Positions 53,397-60,854 of a stretch of 64,000 bases of DNA are shown here, in pieces. The translations under genes were made by a program, and so were the position numbers. How positions within the stretch are numbered: the first letter of the stretch is position 1; each line of letters opens with the position of its first letter. The notes under the pieces were generated by a model. It did no database searches. It saw only the letters and a list, made by a program, of their open reading frames with translations, and was not told where the DNA came from. This DNA comes from CAYWWM01 sp965198025 (GTDB lineage: Bacteria; Acidobacteriota; Terriglobia; 2-12-FULL-54-10). The DNA is taken from the NCBI GenBank assembly GCA_965198025.1, contig OZ240237.1:1798001-1862000 (forward strand), in the 5' to 3' direction.

Positions 53397-55598
53397 ATGT
53401 CAGGCATTCTTAGGGTTCTTTTTCTTCTTTCGATTGCCATCGCAAATACGTGTGTTGGTTGGGGGCAGGCCGATCTCAACGGGCGCAGGACGATGCGGGC
53501 GGTCGCTCTGGCCCCTGGGGAGCGGATCGAGCTCGACGGAATTCTGGATGAAAACATCTGGCGGCGCGCGCAGCCTGCGACGAACTTCATCCAGCAAGAG
53601 CCGATCAACGGCGCACCGGCTACCGAGCGGACCGAGGTGCGCATCGTCTACACGCCGGACCGGTTGTACATGGGAGTGCTATGCTTCGATTCCGATCCCA
53701 ACGGGGTGCTGGGGTTCGTGAAGCTTCGGGACGAATTTTTGAGCTCCGACGACCGGTTCCTGTGGGTGCTCGATCCGTTTCTCGACGAACGGGCCGGGTA
53801 TCGCTTCGGGATCAGTCCCGCTGGAGCAATGATCGATACCCTGCTGGACTCGACCGGACGGGGCATCCGGGAGTGGGACGGGATCTGGACGGCGGAGGTG
53901 CGGCGCACCGATATCGGGTGGCAGGCTGAGATCGAAATCCCATTCCAGACGCTCAATTTCGATCCAAGCGCCCCGGCGTGGGGAATCAACTTTCAACGCA
54001 CGGTGCGACGCAAGGGCGAGGAGACCTTGTGGATGGGCTACGCCCGTAATCAGGGTTTGACGCGCATGACCAACACGGGGCGGCTGGAAGGCATTGAAGA
54101 AGTAAATCAGGGCAAGGGCTTCGAGATCAAACCGTACCTCCTGGGGACGGCATTCACCTCACCGGGCACAGGCCAGGAAGAGGCCGTGTACCAGGGAGAC
54201 ACGGGGCTGGACATCTTTTACAACCTGACGCCGCAACTCCGCGCCAATTTCACGCTCAATACCGACTTCGCCCAGACGGAAGTGGACGACCAACTGGTCA
54301 ATCTGACGCGCTTCCCGCTGTTCTTTGACGAGAAGCGGGAGTTTTTCCTCGAAGGCTCGAGCTTTTTCGACTTCATTTCGAACGTCGGATTCGAGAGCGA
54401 TCTGCGGGTGTTTCCGTTCTTCAGCCGGCGGATCGGATTGAGCGACGAGCGCGAGGCGCAGAAGATCGACTTCGGGACGCGACTGACAGGGCAGGCCGGG
54501 GCCCACGACGTCGGATTCCTGCACGTGCGGACGGGAGAGCACAGGGAGGACGCGGGCGATGACTTCACGGTGGCGCGGCTGAAGCGAAGGATTTTCACGC
54601 AGTCCTACATCGGCGGGTTGCTCACGCGGCGGGGGCCGCGCGGTCCCGGGGATGCGCGTTACACCATGGGTCTCGACGCGCTGATCGCTACCAGCACTCT
54701 GTTCGGCTCGCAGAATCTCGAATGGCGCATGTGGATGCTGAGCGCCTCAAACCGTCCGGGCGAGTCGGGCGACCGTTTGGCTTATGGGATGGACTTGGAC
54801 CTCCCGAACGACCCGTTGGAGATTTCGTTCGGCTTTCGGGGGGTGGGGCGGAACTTCGACCCGGACGTTGGTTTTGTGGCGCGTACGGGATACCGCAGGT
54901 ACAGCCCGCGGGTCCAATATGCCCTCCGAACGGAGACCCATCCCTGGATCCGGAGCCTTCAGTTCGGGACGGACCTGGACTGGCAAACCGACCAGGAGGA
55001 CTTGCTACTGACGCGCATATATGATTTCACGGTTTTCCAGCTCCAGACGCACTCGGAAGATGAGATTTCGATGGAAATCACGCCAACCTTCGAGCGCTTG
55101 GAGGAGGATTTCGAGATCAACGACGGAATCGTTCTGCCCGGAGGAGCGGAATACAACTTCACGAGCTACCGGATCGAGATGGAAACTGCCGAGCGGCGCC
55201 TGGTGGACGTGGAGGCCGGCTTCGAGTTCGGGAGCTTCTTCTCCGGGAACCGTCAGGAATATGCAGTGGAAATGGCGATTCGCCCGCGGCCCGGTGTGGT
55301 CGTCAACGCCGAGATTGAGTGGAACTGGGTGAATCTGGCAGAGGGAAAATTCCAAACGCGCATCTACCGCTTGGCGCCCGAGTGGCAGTTCAGCCCGTGG
55401 GTGTCGCTGGTGAACCTCTTCCAGTACGACAGCGAGAGCCGCATTCTGGGCTGGCAGGGGCGGTTCCGGTGGATCCTCCAGCCGGGCAACGATCTCTACT
55501 TCGTCTACACGCACAACTGGCGCGAGGACCTCGATCTCGGGTTTCGCACGGAAAACCGGCGGGCGGCAACGAAGTTCATCTATACGTACCGGTTTTAA
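53397..55598 (+). CDS. DUF5916 protein (CBM9-like domain plus beta-barrel), outer-membrane type
   Basis: A 733-residue protein with a signal peptide (MSGILRVLFLLSIAIANTCV, cut near GWGQA). Residues ~35-225 form the CBM9-like sandwich (IELDGILDENIWRRAQPATN, FLWVLDPFLDERAGYRFG, WQAEIEIPFQTLNF). Residues ~240-733 are the DUF5916 barrel, entered by FTLNTDFAQTEVDDQLVNLT then FPLFFDEKREFFLEGSSFF, with alternating strands ending KFIYTYRF. It probably sits in the outer membrane and binds or passes a glycan or lipid; no function is proven for the family. The same family occurs broken at 12836-13800. Both copies lie near quinoprotein genes. Confidence 0.85.
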   Translation: MSGILRVLFLLSIAIANTCVGWGQADLNGRRTMRAVALAPGERIELDGILDENIWRRAQPATNFIQQEPINGAPATERTEVRIVYTPDRLYMGVLCFDSDPNGVLGFVKLRDEFLSSDDRFLWVLDPFLDERAGYRFGISPAGAMIDTLLDSTGRGIREWDGIWTAEVRRTDIGWQAEIEIPFQTLNFDPSAPAWGINFQRTVRRKGEETLWMGYARNQGLTRMTNTGRLEGIEEVNQGKGFEIKPYLLGTAFTSPGTGQEEAVYQGDTGLDIFYNLTPQLRANFTLNTDFAQTEVDDQLVNLTRFPLFFDEKREFFLEGSSFFDFISNVGFESDLRVFPFFSRRIGLSDEREAQKIDFGTRLTGQAGAHDVGFLHVRTGEHREDAGDDFTVARLKRRIFTQSYIGGLLTRRGPRGPGDARYTMGLDALIATSTLFGSQNLEWRMWMLSASNRPGESGDRLAYGMDLDLPNDPLEISFGFRGVGRNFDPDVGFVARTGYRRYSPRVQYALRTETHPWIRSLQFGTDLDWQTDQEDLLLTRIYDFTVFQLQTHSEDEISMEITPTFERLEEDFEINDGIVLPGGAEYNFTSYRIEMETAERRLVDVEAGFEFGSFFSGNRQEYAVEMAIRPRPGVVVNAEIEWNWVNLAEGKFQTRIYRLAPEWQFSPWVSLVNLFQYDSESRILGWQGRFRWILQPGNDLYFVYTHNWREDLDLGFRTENRRAATKFIYTYRF

Positions 55599-55608
55599 AT
55601 TGGGCCGC

Positions 55609-56112
55609 CTAGAAGCCGCTGTACATGGTGTATGAGATCATGCGGCCGGCCAGGACGACGGTTAGCCAAGCGAGGATTGAAACGAATCCGGCTACGCGGG
55701 CGGGAAACGGCAGGACTCGCGCGGTGTCCCACTGCACGATGCGTTTCTCGGTCACCACATGAAAGATCGCTGCGTTTACACCGGCGACAATCATCGCCAA
55801 CAGCTTGGTGCGAAAATAGACGTTCTCATAGGCCTGGGTTGCAAAACCGATAAAGATCAGGAACCCGCTCACCGCCATGATGAAAAAGCTGGGGAGCATC
55901 CAGGGCATCAGGCGGCGATAGAGGCGCGAAACGGAGCAGTTGCGCACGCCGAAGCCCATCAGGCGCAGGTCAAACCAAAGCAGCGTGCCCACCGAGAGGG
56001 TGAGTCCGAGCATGTGAACCGCGATCAGAACGGGAAACGTCCAGATGTCTTCCCGCACGTGGACGCCGATCGAGGTTTCTTCAATCCACTGGCAGAATTC
56101 AAACAGTGACAT
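55609..56112 (-). CDS. Small integral membrane protein (DUF6644-like), first of two
   Basis: A 167-residue protein with four predicted membrane helices: FPVLIAVHMLGLTLSVGTLL, MLPSFFIMAVSGFLIFIGF, TKLLAMIVAGVNAAIFHVV and VAGFVSILAWLTVVLAGRM. The VHMLGLTL motif, with a His in the first helix, and the second helix's SGFLIF are shared with the next gene (56140-56610), so the two are diverged paralogues. Such His-containing four-helix proteins can bind haem, but no haem ligand pair can be proven here. Both genes precede the secreted pair on the minus strand's upstream side, so all four probably form one operon (58364 to 55609). Confidence 0.75.
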   Translation of the reverse strand: MSLFEFCQWIEETSIGVHVREDIWTFPVLIAVHMLGLTLSVGTLLWFDLRLMGFGVRNCSVSRLYRRLMPWMLPSFFIMAVSGFLIFIGFATQAYENVYFRTKLLAMIVAGVNAAIFHVVTEKRIVQWDTARVLPFPARVAGFVSILAWLTVVLAGRMISYTMYSGF

Positions 56113-56139
56113 AGCAGTTCGATCCAGAGTCCCGCCCGC

Positions 56140-56610
56140 TCACTCGAACACGGTGAACAGGACACCGTAAACCGCGACCGCGAACCAGAGCACGATTCCC
56201 AGCGCGCCCGACAGGCAGCGCCACAGTGCGTGGCTTCCCCCGCCCCGCAGAACAAAACGAAACAGCGTGAGCTGAAACACGACAGCGCCCGTCACCAGCA
56301 GCATCTTGGTCTGAAACACCGGGTTTCCAGAAGCGCTGACCGCTCGCGGAGTGAACATCAGAAAACCGGTAAGCAAGGAAATCGAAAATCCCAACAGAAC
56401 AGCCCAGCCGGCGGGCCGCATCACGTCGGAAAGAGGCTGCTCCGGCAGCAGCAACCCGAACGACCGCAAACCAACCACCACCGAGCTTCCCACGATCAAG
56501 GTGAGGCCGATCATATGGACGGAGCTCAAGGCGCCCATCATGTAGGAAGACTGGTTGATGGCGTCTGCCAATCCCGAGCCTGCGAGCGAATCAAAGAAGG
56601 AGGAAAGCAT
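56140..56610 (-). CDS. Small integral membrane protein (DUF6644-like), second of two
   Basis: A 156-residue four-helix membrane protein: MMGALSSVHMIGLTLIVGSS, AGWAVLLGFSISLLTGFLMF, TKMLLVTGAVVFQLTLFRF and CLSGALGIVLWFAVAVYGVL. It shares the VHMIGLTL and TGFLMF patterns and an F-x-TK-hydrophobic third helix with its neighbour. It lies 27 bases before the next paralogue and 12 bases after the secreted protein gene. A membrane complex of the two, working with the exported proteins, is a reasonable inference. Confidence 0.75.
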   Translation of the reverse strand: MLSSFFDSLAGSGLADAINQSSYMMGALSSVHMIGLTLIVGSSVVVGLRSFGLLLPEQPLSDVMRPAGWAVLLGFSISLLTGFLMFTPRAVSASGNPVFQTKMLLVTGAVVFQLTLFRFVLRGGGSHALWRCLSGALGIVLWFAVAVYGVLFTVFE

Positions 56611-56622
56611 CTAGGCGCTGCC

Positions 56623-57474
56623 TCACGGTGCAATGCCGACCGGCGGAAAGTTGGGCTGGGGATACTCGTCCCCGAAGATCAGCGGCCAGACTTCTTTCGG
56701 GTCATCGGAGAAGATGCGGTTCTCACAGCGAATATATTCATAAATCTGCTCGTCGGGGCGCAGCTCGTAGACCACCGTGCCGGAAAACGGGGTCGTAAAA
56801 GCGTCGGGGTCCTCGAAGGTCATCTCAATCCGCAGCGTGTCGGGAGCGGTGCGCCGGATGCGCTCCGTGATGTGCAGCTGATCGCCGTGCGGGGTTCCCG
56901 CTGGATCGAGCCACTTGTACTTGCCATGCTCCCCGCCGCGAATGCCGACGGTGTCTACGGCGAGCGTGTCACCGTCCCAGCGGCCCACCGAGTGCCCCAT
57001 CCAGGTGGGGTCGGGGTTGTCGGGATGGGATCGCCCGTCGAGCCAGATTTCGCGCACTTCGTTGTTGGTCTGAAAGCGCATAAACACGCGGACGGGGTTC
57101 TGGAAGATTTCCATCAGGCCGCCGCCGACCATGACGCGCGGAAAACCGTAGGGCGCACATCGCGAAATGGTGAACGCGGGGTCGTTGATTACGTAATAGA
57201 CGCCGCCACTCGGCTCGCCCGCCGAATTGCTGGCCCGTCCACAGCCGACTTCGCGGCAATGCTCCTCAGCCCAGGGTTGCAACGGCATCTCCGTAGCGAA
57301 TTGGCGGTTGGTGCCGGGCGCCCAGGGCGGGCTGGCAGCCGACACCTTGCCCCAGATTCCGGATAGATCCCGGTTCACAGGCGGGATCTGCGCACTCGCG
57401 GGTTCTGTGCCAACGGCGGCGAGCAGGGTCAGCAACAAAGAGAACGGAACAAGAGCCGGGAAGAGTTTTCGCAT
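56623..57474 (-). CDS. Secreted protein of unknown function (paralogue 2 of 3)
   Basis: A 283-residue protein; the start at 57474 (MRKLFPALVPFSLLLTLLAA) gives a proper signal peptide ending ASAQ, the longer frame does not. Blocks shared with 2702-3442 and 57525-58364: NRDLSGIWGKVSAASPPWAP, a Cys pair in WAEEHCREVGCGRASNS, APYGFPRVMVGGGLMEIF, WLDGRSHPDNPDPTWMGHSV, GRWDGDTLAVDTVGI, AGTPHGDQLHITERIRR, and FEDPDAFTTPFSG. Four or more Cys suggest disulfides in the periplasm. No family name is recognised. It sits between the third paralogue and the two membrane genes in a tight minus-strand operon. Confidence 0.8.
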   Translation of the reverse strand: MRKLFPALVPFSLLLTLLAAVGTEPASAQIPPVNRDLSGIWGKVSAASPPWAPGTNRQFATEMPLQPWAEEHCREVGCGRASNSAGEPSGGVYYVINDPAFTISRCAPYGFPRVMVGGGLMEIFQNPVRVFMRFQTNNEVREIWLDGRSHPDNPDPTWMGHSVGRWDGDTLAVDTVGIRGGEHGKYKWLDPAGTPHGDQLHITERIRRTAPDTLRIEMTFEDPDAFTTPFSGTVVYELRPDEQIYEYIRCENRIFSDDPKEVWPLIFGDEYPQPNFPPVGIAP

Positions 57475-57524
57475 CGCAAGATGGATTGGAAATCGAGAAA
57501 GAGTTCTCGAGTCAGTTCCAGGAA

Positions 57525-58364
57525 TCATGGTTCAGGGCCTACCGGCGGAAAATTCGGCTTGGGATAATCGCCGGAGAAAAAGGGCCAGGCTTCATCCTCC
57601 GCATCCGCTAAAATGCGATCCTCGCACTGGACGTATTCCGGAACGCTGCCGGTACTGCCGGGATCCAATTCGTACACCAATCTTCCCGAAAACGGGCGCG
57701 TGAATGCGTCGGGATCTTCGAAGCGCACGTCAAACTGCAAGGTCTGGGGATCGGTGCGGCGGATGCGCTCGACGACGTGCAGGAGGTCGCTATGCGGATG
57801 CCCCGCCGGATCGAGCCACTTGAATTTGCCCTGCTCGCCGCCCAGAATCCCGACCGTGTCCACCACCAGCGTGTCGCCGTCCCATCTCCCGACTGAGTAA
57901 CCATTCCAGGTCCAGTTCGTGTCCTCAGGATGCCCCCGGCCGTCGACCCAGACTTGCCTCATCTCGTTGCCGAAATAGAAGCGCATGAAAATCCGCTTGG
58001 GAGTATGGAAAATCTCCATGGCGCCGCCGCTCAACAGCAGTCGCGGGAACCCTAACGGAGCACAGCGGACGAACACCGGGTCTTCGCTCTGCAGGTACGC
58101 CGCGCCTGAGGGAGTGCCGGCGGAATCGGTGCCACGCCCGCAGCCGACCCTGCGGCAATGCTCCAACGCCCAGGGCTGCAAAGGCAGTCGCTCGGAGGAA
58201 AAAACTGTTCTCCGACCGGGGGCCCAGGCCAAGCTCGGCGAGTCTTTCTTGACCCACACGCCGGACAAGTCCCGATTCTGTCCCTGGGCCGCGGGTGCAA
58301 CAGCGAGAGCAAAGATCCACAACACCCCCGCATATGTCATGAAACCAGGAACATACGTCCGCAT
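57525..58364 (-). CDS. Secreted protein of unknown function (paralogue 3 of 3)
   Basis: A 279-residue protein; the start at 58364 (MRTYVPGFMTYAGVLWIFAL) gives a signal peptide ending AAQG. It parallels paralogue 2 through its whole length: NRDLSGVWVKKDSPSLAWAP, WALEHCRRVGCGRGTDSAG, APLGFPRLLLSGGAMEIFHT, WVDGRGHPEDTNWTWNGYSV, GRWDGDTLVVDTVGI, AGHPHSDLLHVVERIRR, FEDPDAFTRPFSG, and the shared C-terminus PKPNFPPVGPEP. A tandem duplication is clear. First gene of the likely four-gene operon. The role is unknown; its repeated location beside membrane proteins and near quinoproteins suggests a periplasmic redox or transport function, as inference only. Confidence 0.8.
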   Translation of the reverse strand: MRTYVPGFMTYAGVLWIFALAVAPAAQGQNRDLSGVWVKKDSPSLAWAPGRRTVFSSERLPLQPWALEHCRRVGCGRGTDSAGTPSGAAYLQSEDPVFVRCAPLGFPRLLLSGGAMEIFHTPKRIFMRFYFGNEMRQVWVDGRGHPEDTNWTWNGYSVGRWDGDTLVVDTVGILGGEQGKFKWLDPAGHPHSDLLHVVERIRRTDPQTLQFDVRFEDPDAFTRPFSGRLVYELDPGSTGSVPEYVQCEDRILADAEDEAWPFFSGDYPKPNFPPVGPEP

Positions 58365-58609
58365 CTCGAAATTCCTCGCAACTGCATTCCCACCGACATT
58401 CCGCGGAGCGAAAAGAAATGAGCACCGCGCGATTAGTAGCCTAGCATACACCCAAGCAATGCAATGTCGAGCCGTCTTTTCCTCACCATCGGAATGCGCC
58501 GACTGTACGGCGTCGCAACCGCCAACCGCACGTGCGTTGTATACTATCAGCCGACGGCACGCGCAAGAAGATTGCTGCCACGAAGGGAAATGCTGAAGGG
58601 AATAGCAGA

Positions 58610-60148
58610 ATGATCGAAGCCGGGCAGAAAGCGCCAGAGATACTGCTGGAGCGCCCCAACGGAGGGCCGTCGCTGCTCGTGTTCTTCGAAACCGACTGCC
58701 CCACCTGCCGCCTCACGGTTCCCTACCTCAACAAGCTGGCCCAGCAGTCCGTCCGCGTGGTCGGCATCTCGCAGGACTCCGAGATGCTAACGCAGAACTT
58801 CATCCGAGAAATGGCCATCGCCTTTCCGGTGACCATTGACCGTGATCTGAAGATCTCGCAGGCCTACGATCCCGTGGCGGTTCCCACGCTGATCCTGGTG
58901 GACGATGCGGGAATGGTTCAGAAGACGCAAACCGGTTTCGACAAGCAGGAACTGAACGCGATGGCCGCCGAACTGGGGGTTCCACCCGTGGCCGACGCCT
59001 ACGACGGCGTGCCCGCGAGCAAGCCAGGCTGCACGTCGCGACACCGGGAACCGGCCGGGGCGGACGAAACGGTCGAGCCGTTGTCATTCTATCGGTCGCG
59101 CGGGGCACGCGCCAGCCGGGTGACCCTGCCCGACGAGCAGGACCTTTTCAACTACTGCCGGGAAACGTTCCGCGAGGCGCTGCCGGTGATCCCACCGACG
59201 CCGGAGCGCGTGGAGCGGATGCTCGCGGCAACCTCTCATGATCCGGAAGAGGTCATCGGCCAGATCCCGCCCTGCTACGGCGATGCTACGGTAGAGAAGA
59301 TTGCGGCCAACGCCGTGATGGCGGGCTGCGCGCCGGAGATGATGCGCGTTCTGATCCCGCTGGTGCGTGTGCTGTGCGACGAGCGGCTGAACATCCACGG
59401 CGTGCAGGCGACCACGCACTTTGCGGCTCCGCTGGTGATCGTGAACGGCCCGGTCCGCAAGGAGTTGGGATTTACCGGCGGGCGGAATGTCTTCAGCAAC
59501 ATTCGCCGCGCGAACAGCACGGTGGGACGAGCGGTGCAACTGCTGCTGCTGAACCTGGGTGGCGGCCGGCCCGACGGGATTGACATGTCGGCTCTCGGCA
59601 ATCCCGGAAAGTTCTCCTACTGCATTGCCGAGAACGAAGAGGAAAGCCCCTGGGAACCGCTGCACGTGGATATGGGACTGCGGGCGGACCAGAGCGCCGT
59701 GACGGTGATGGCGGCAGAGCCTCCGCGCGGCGTGGCCGAACACAAAGCCCGCACCGCCAAGGCGCTGCTCAAGACCATCAGCTACACGCTGGCGACCGTT
59801 TTCACGTATCGGGCTTGCCGCGGCTACGAGGCGATGGTGGTGCTGAGCCCCGAACACGTGAAGACGATCCGCCGGGATGGCTGGAGCAAGCAGCGGGTGC
59901 GCGAGTTCCTCTTCGAGAACACAGGTGTTCCCATGCGTGTTTACGACGAGGATGAAGGCGAGGGCTCCCAGTTCGTGCAGCACTACAAGGAAATCATGAT
60001 TGACGGGGAGCGCTGCTATCAGAAGTTCAGCTCCCCGGAGGCGATTAAGGTCCTTGTGGCAGGCGGAACTGCCGGGAAATTTTCAGCCGTGATCGGAAGC
60101 TGGGTGACTGGTCCGCGCGGCAGCCAGATGGTGACCTATCCGGTGTGA
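58610..60148 (+). CDS. Redoxin-domain fusion protein, partner of the UGSC selenoprotein
   Basis: A 512-residue protein starting at ATG 58610. Residues 1-130 are a TlpA/peroxiredoxin-like thioredoxin fold: APEILLERPNGGPSLLVFFE then TDCPTCRLTVPYLNKLAQQ with a CPTC redox site (C30, C33), and YDPVAVPTLILVDDAG with the cis-Pro. No signal peptide, so it is cytoplasmic. Residues ~165-512 form a large domain without a well-known name: IGQIPPCYGDATVEKIAANA, VMAGCAPEMMRVLIPLVRVL, HGVQATTHFAAPLVIVNGPV, LNLGGGRPDGIDMSALGNPG, FSYCIAENEEESPWEPLHVD. I associate this domain with genes beside UGSC proteins. The stop is 12 bases before the selenoprotein start, so they are co-expressed and probably work as one redox enzyme. 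Confidence 0.75.
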   Translation: MIEAGQKAPEILLERPNGGPSLLVFFETDCPTCRLTVPYLNKLAQQSVRVVGISQDSEMLTQNFIREMAIAFPVTIDRDLKISQAYDPVAVPTLILVDDAGMVQKTQTGFDKQELNAMAAELGVPPVADAYDGVPASKPGCTSRHREPAGADETVEPLSFYRSRGARASRVTLPDEQDLFNYCRETFREALPVIPPTPERVERMLAATSHDPEEVIGQIPPCYGDATVEKIAANAVMAGCAPEMMRVLIPLVRVLCDERLNIHGVQATTHFAAPLVIVNGPVRKELGFTGGRNVFSNIRRANSTVGRAVQLLLLNLGGGRPDGIDMSALGNPGKFSYCIAENEEESPWEPLHVDMGLRADQSAVTVMAAEPPRGVAEHKARTAKALLKTISYTLATVFTYRACRGYEAMVVLSPEHVKTIRRDGWSKQRVREFLFENTGVPMRVYDEDEGEGSQFVQHYKEIMIDGERCYQKFSSPEAIKVLVAGGTAGKFSAVIGSWVTGPRGSQMVTYPV

Positions 60149-60160
60149 AGGAGACGATAC

Positions 60161-60691
60161 GTGCCGACAGTGATTGTGAATCCGATGAACGAAACGCCGC
60201 AGCGGGCGTCCGGCGCCGCCCCGCGCCTGAACACCTTGGCCGGGAAGACACTCGGGCTACTGGACATTAGCAAACCGGGCGGGAGTATCTTTCTCGACCG
60301 GATGGAAGGGTTGTTGAAGGACCGCTACGGGGTGGCGCGGGTGGTGCGGGTGGCCAAGCCGACCTTCACGAAGCGCGCGCCCGGCGAGGTGATCGAGCAA
60401 TTGCGCGGCGTGGACGCGGTCATCGAAGCGCTGGCCGACTGAGGGTCGTGCACCACGTGCAGTCTGCACGATTCGATCGGCCTCGAGAACTCCGGAATCC
60501 CCACGGTCCCGGTGGCAACGCGTGAGTTCCTGCTGCCGGCGCGGGCACAGGCCAGCGCCCTGGGACGGCCGGACTTTGACGCCGTGTACGTCCAGCATCC
60601 GATTCAGGACCAGACCAGGGAAGGCATCGAATCCCGGGCGGAAGCCGCACTGGGAGAGATCGTGGCACGCCTGACAGCTCCGGCTGATTGA
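60161..60691 (+). CDS. UGSC-family selenoprotein (UGA at 60440-60442 read as selenocysteine)
   Basis: Starts at GTG 60161 after AAGGAGACG. The first 93 codons (MPTVIVNPMNETPQ ... RLNTLAGKTLGLLDISKPGG ... GEVIEQLRGVDAVIEALAD) end at a TGA, but the frame continues past it as GSCTTCSLHDSIGLENSGIP, TVPVATREFLLPARAQ, DFDAVYVQHPIQDQTRE and IVARLTAPAD to TGA 60689-60691. The reading is therefore 176 residues with Sec at 94 in the motif U-G-S-C, the name-giving motif of the UGSC family, first reported among marine metagenome selenoproteins. TTC gives a further Cys three residues on. The family's reaction is unknown; the pairing with a redoxin fusion points to selenol/thiol redox chemistry. Requires selA, selB, selC and selD elsewhere in the genome. 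Confidence 0.88.
60440..60475 (+). promoter_or_regulatory. SECIS-like hairpin just downstream of the Sec UGA
   Basis: Thirteen bases after UGA the sequence CGTGCA-GTC-TGCACG (60456-60470) forms a perfect six-pair stem with a short loop beginning with G, the arrangement SelB recognises in bacterial mRNAs. A competing stem TCGTGCA/TGCACGA (60446-60452 with 60465-60471) would give a longer loop. Bacterial SECIS elements lie inside the coding region at about this distance. Confidence 0.65.
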
Positions 60692-60764
60692 GCCGATTGT
60701 CCCTCCGAATCCAGCCCTTTCCCGCCCCGCCGAACGCCTAGCGAACCTGGAAAAAGAGAAAGCG

Positions 60765-60796
60765 AAAGGGCCGGGAGGTTTTCCTCCCGGCCCTTT
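60765..60796. terminator. Intrinsic terminator between convergent genes
   Basis: Perfect 14-bp stem AAAGGGCCGGGAGG / CCTCCCGGCCCTTT with a TTTT loop. The AAA/TTT edges make it work on both strands, ending the selenoprotein transcript and the quinoprotein transcript. A second GC hairpin (GCGGTCC-type, ~60804-60828) follows, then TTTTTT. Confidence 0.88.
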
Positions 60797-60854
60797 CCTG
60801 CTTGCGGGTCCGCGCGGCGCGGACCGCTTTGTCTACGCTTTTTTGCGCCGCTTC

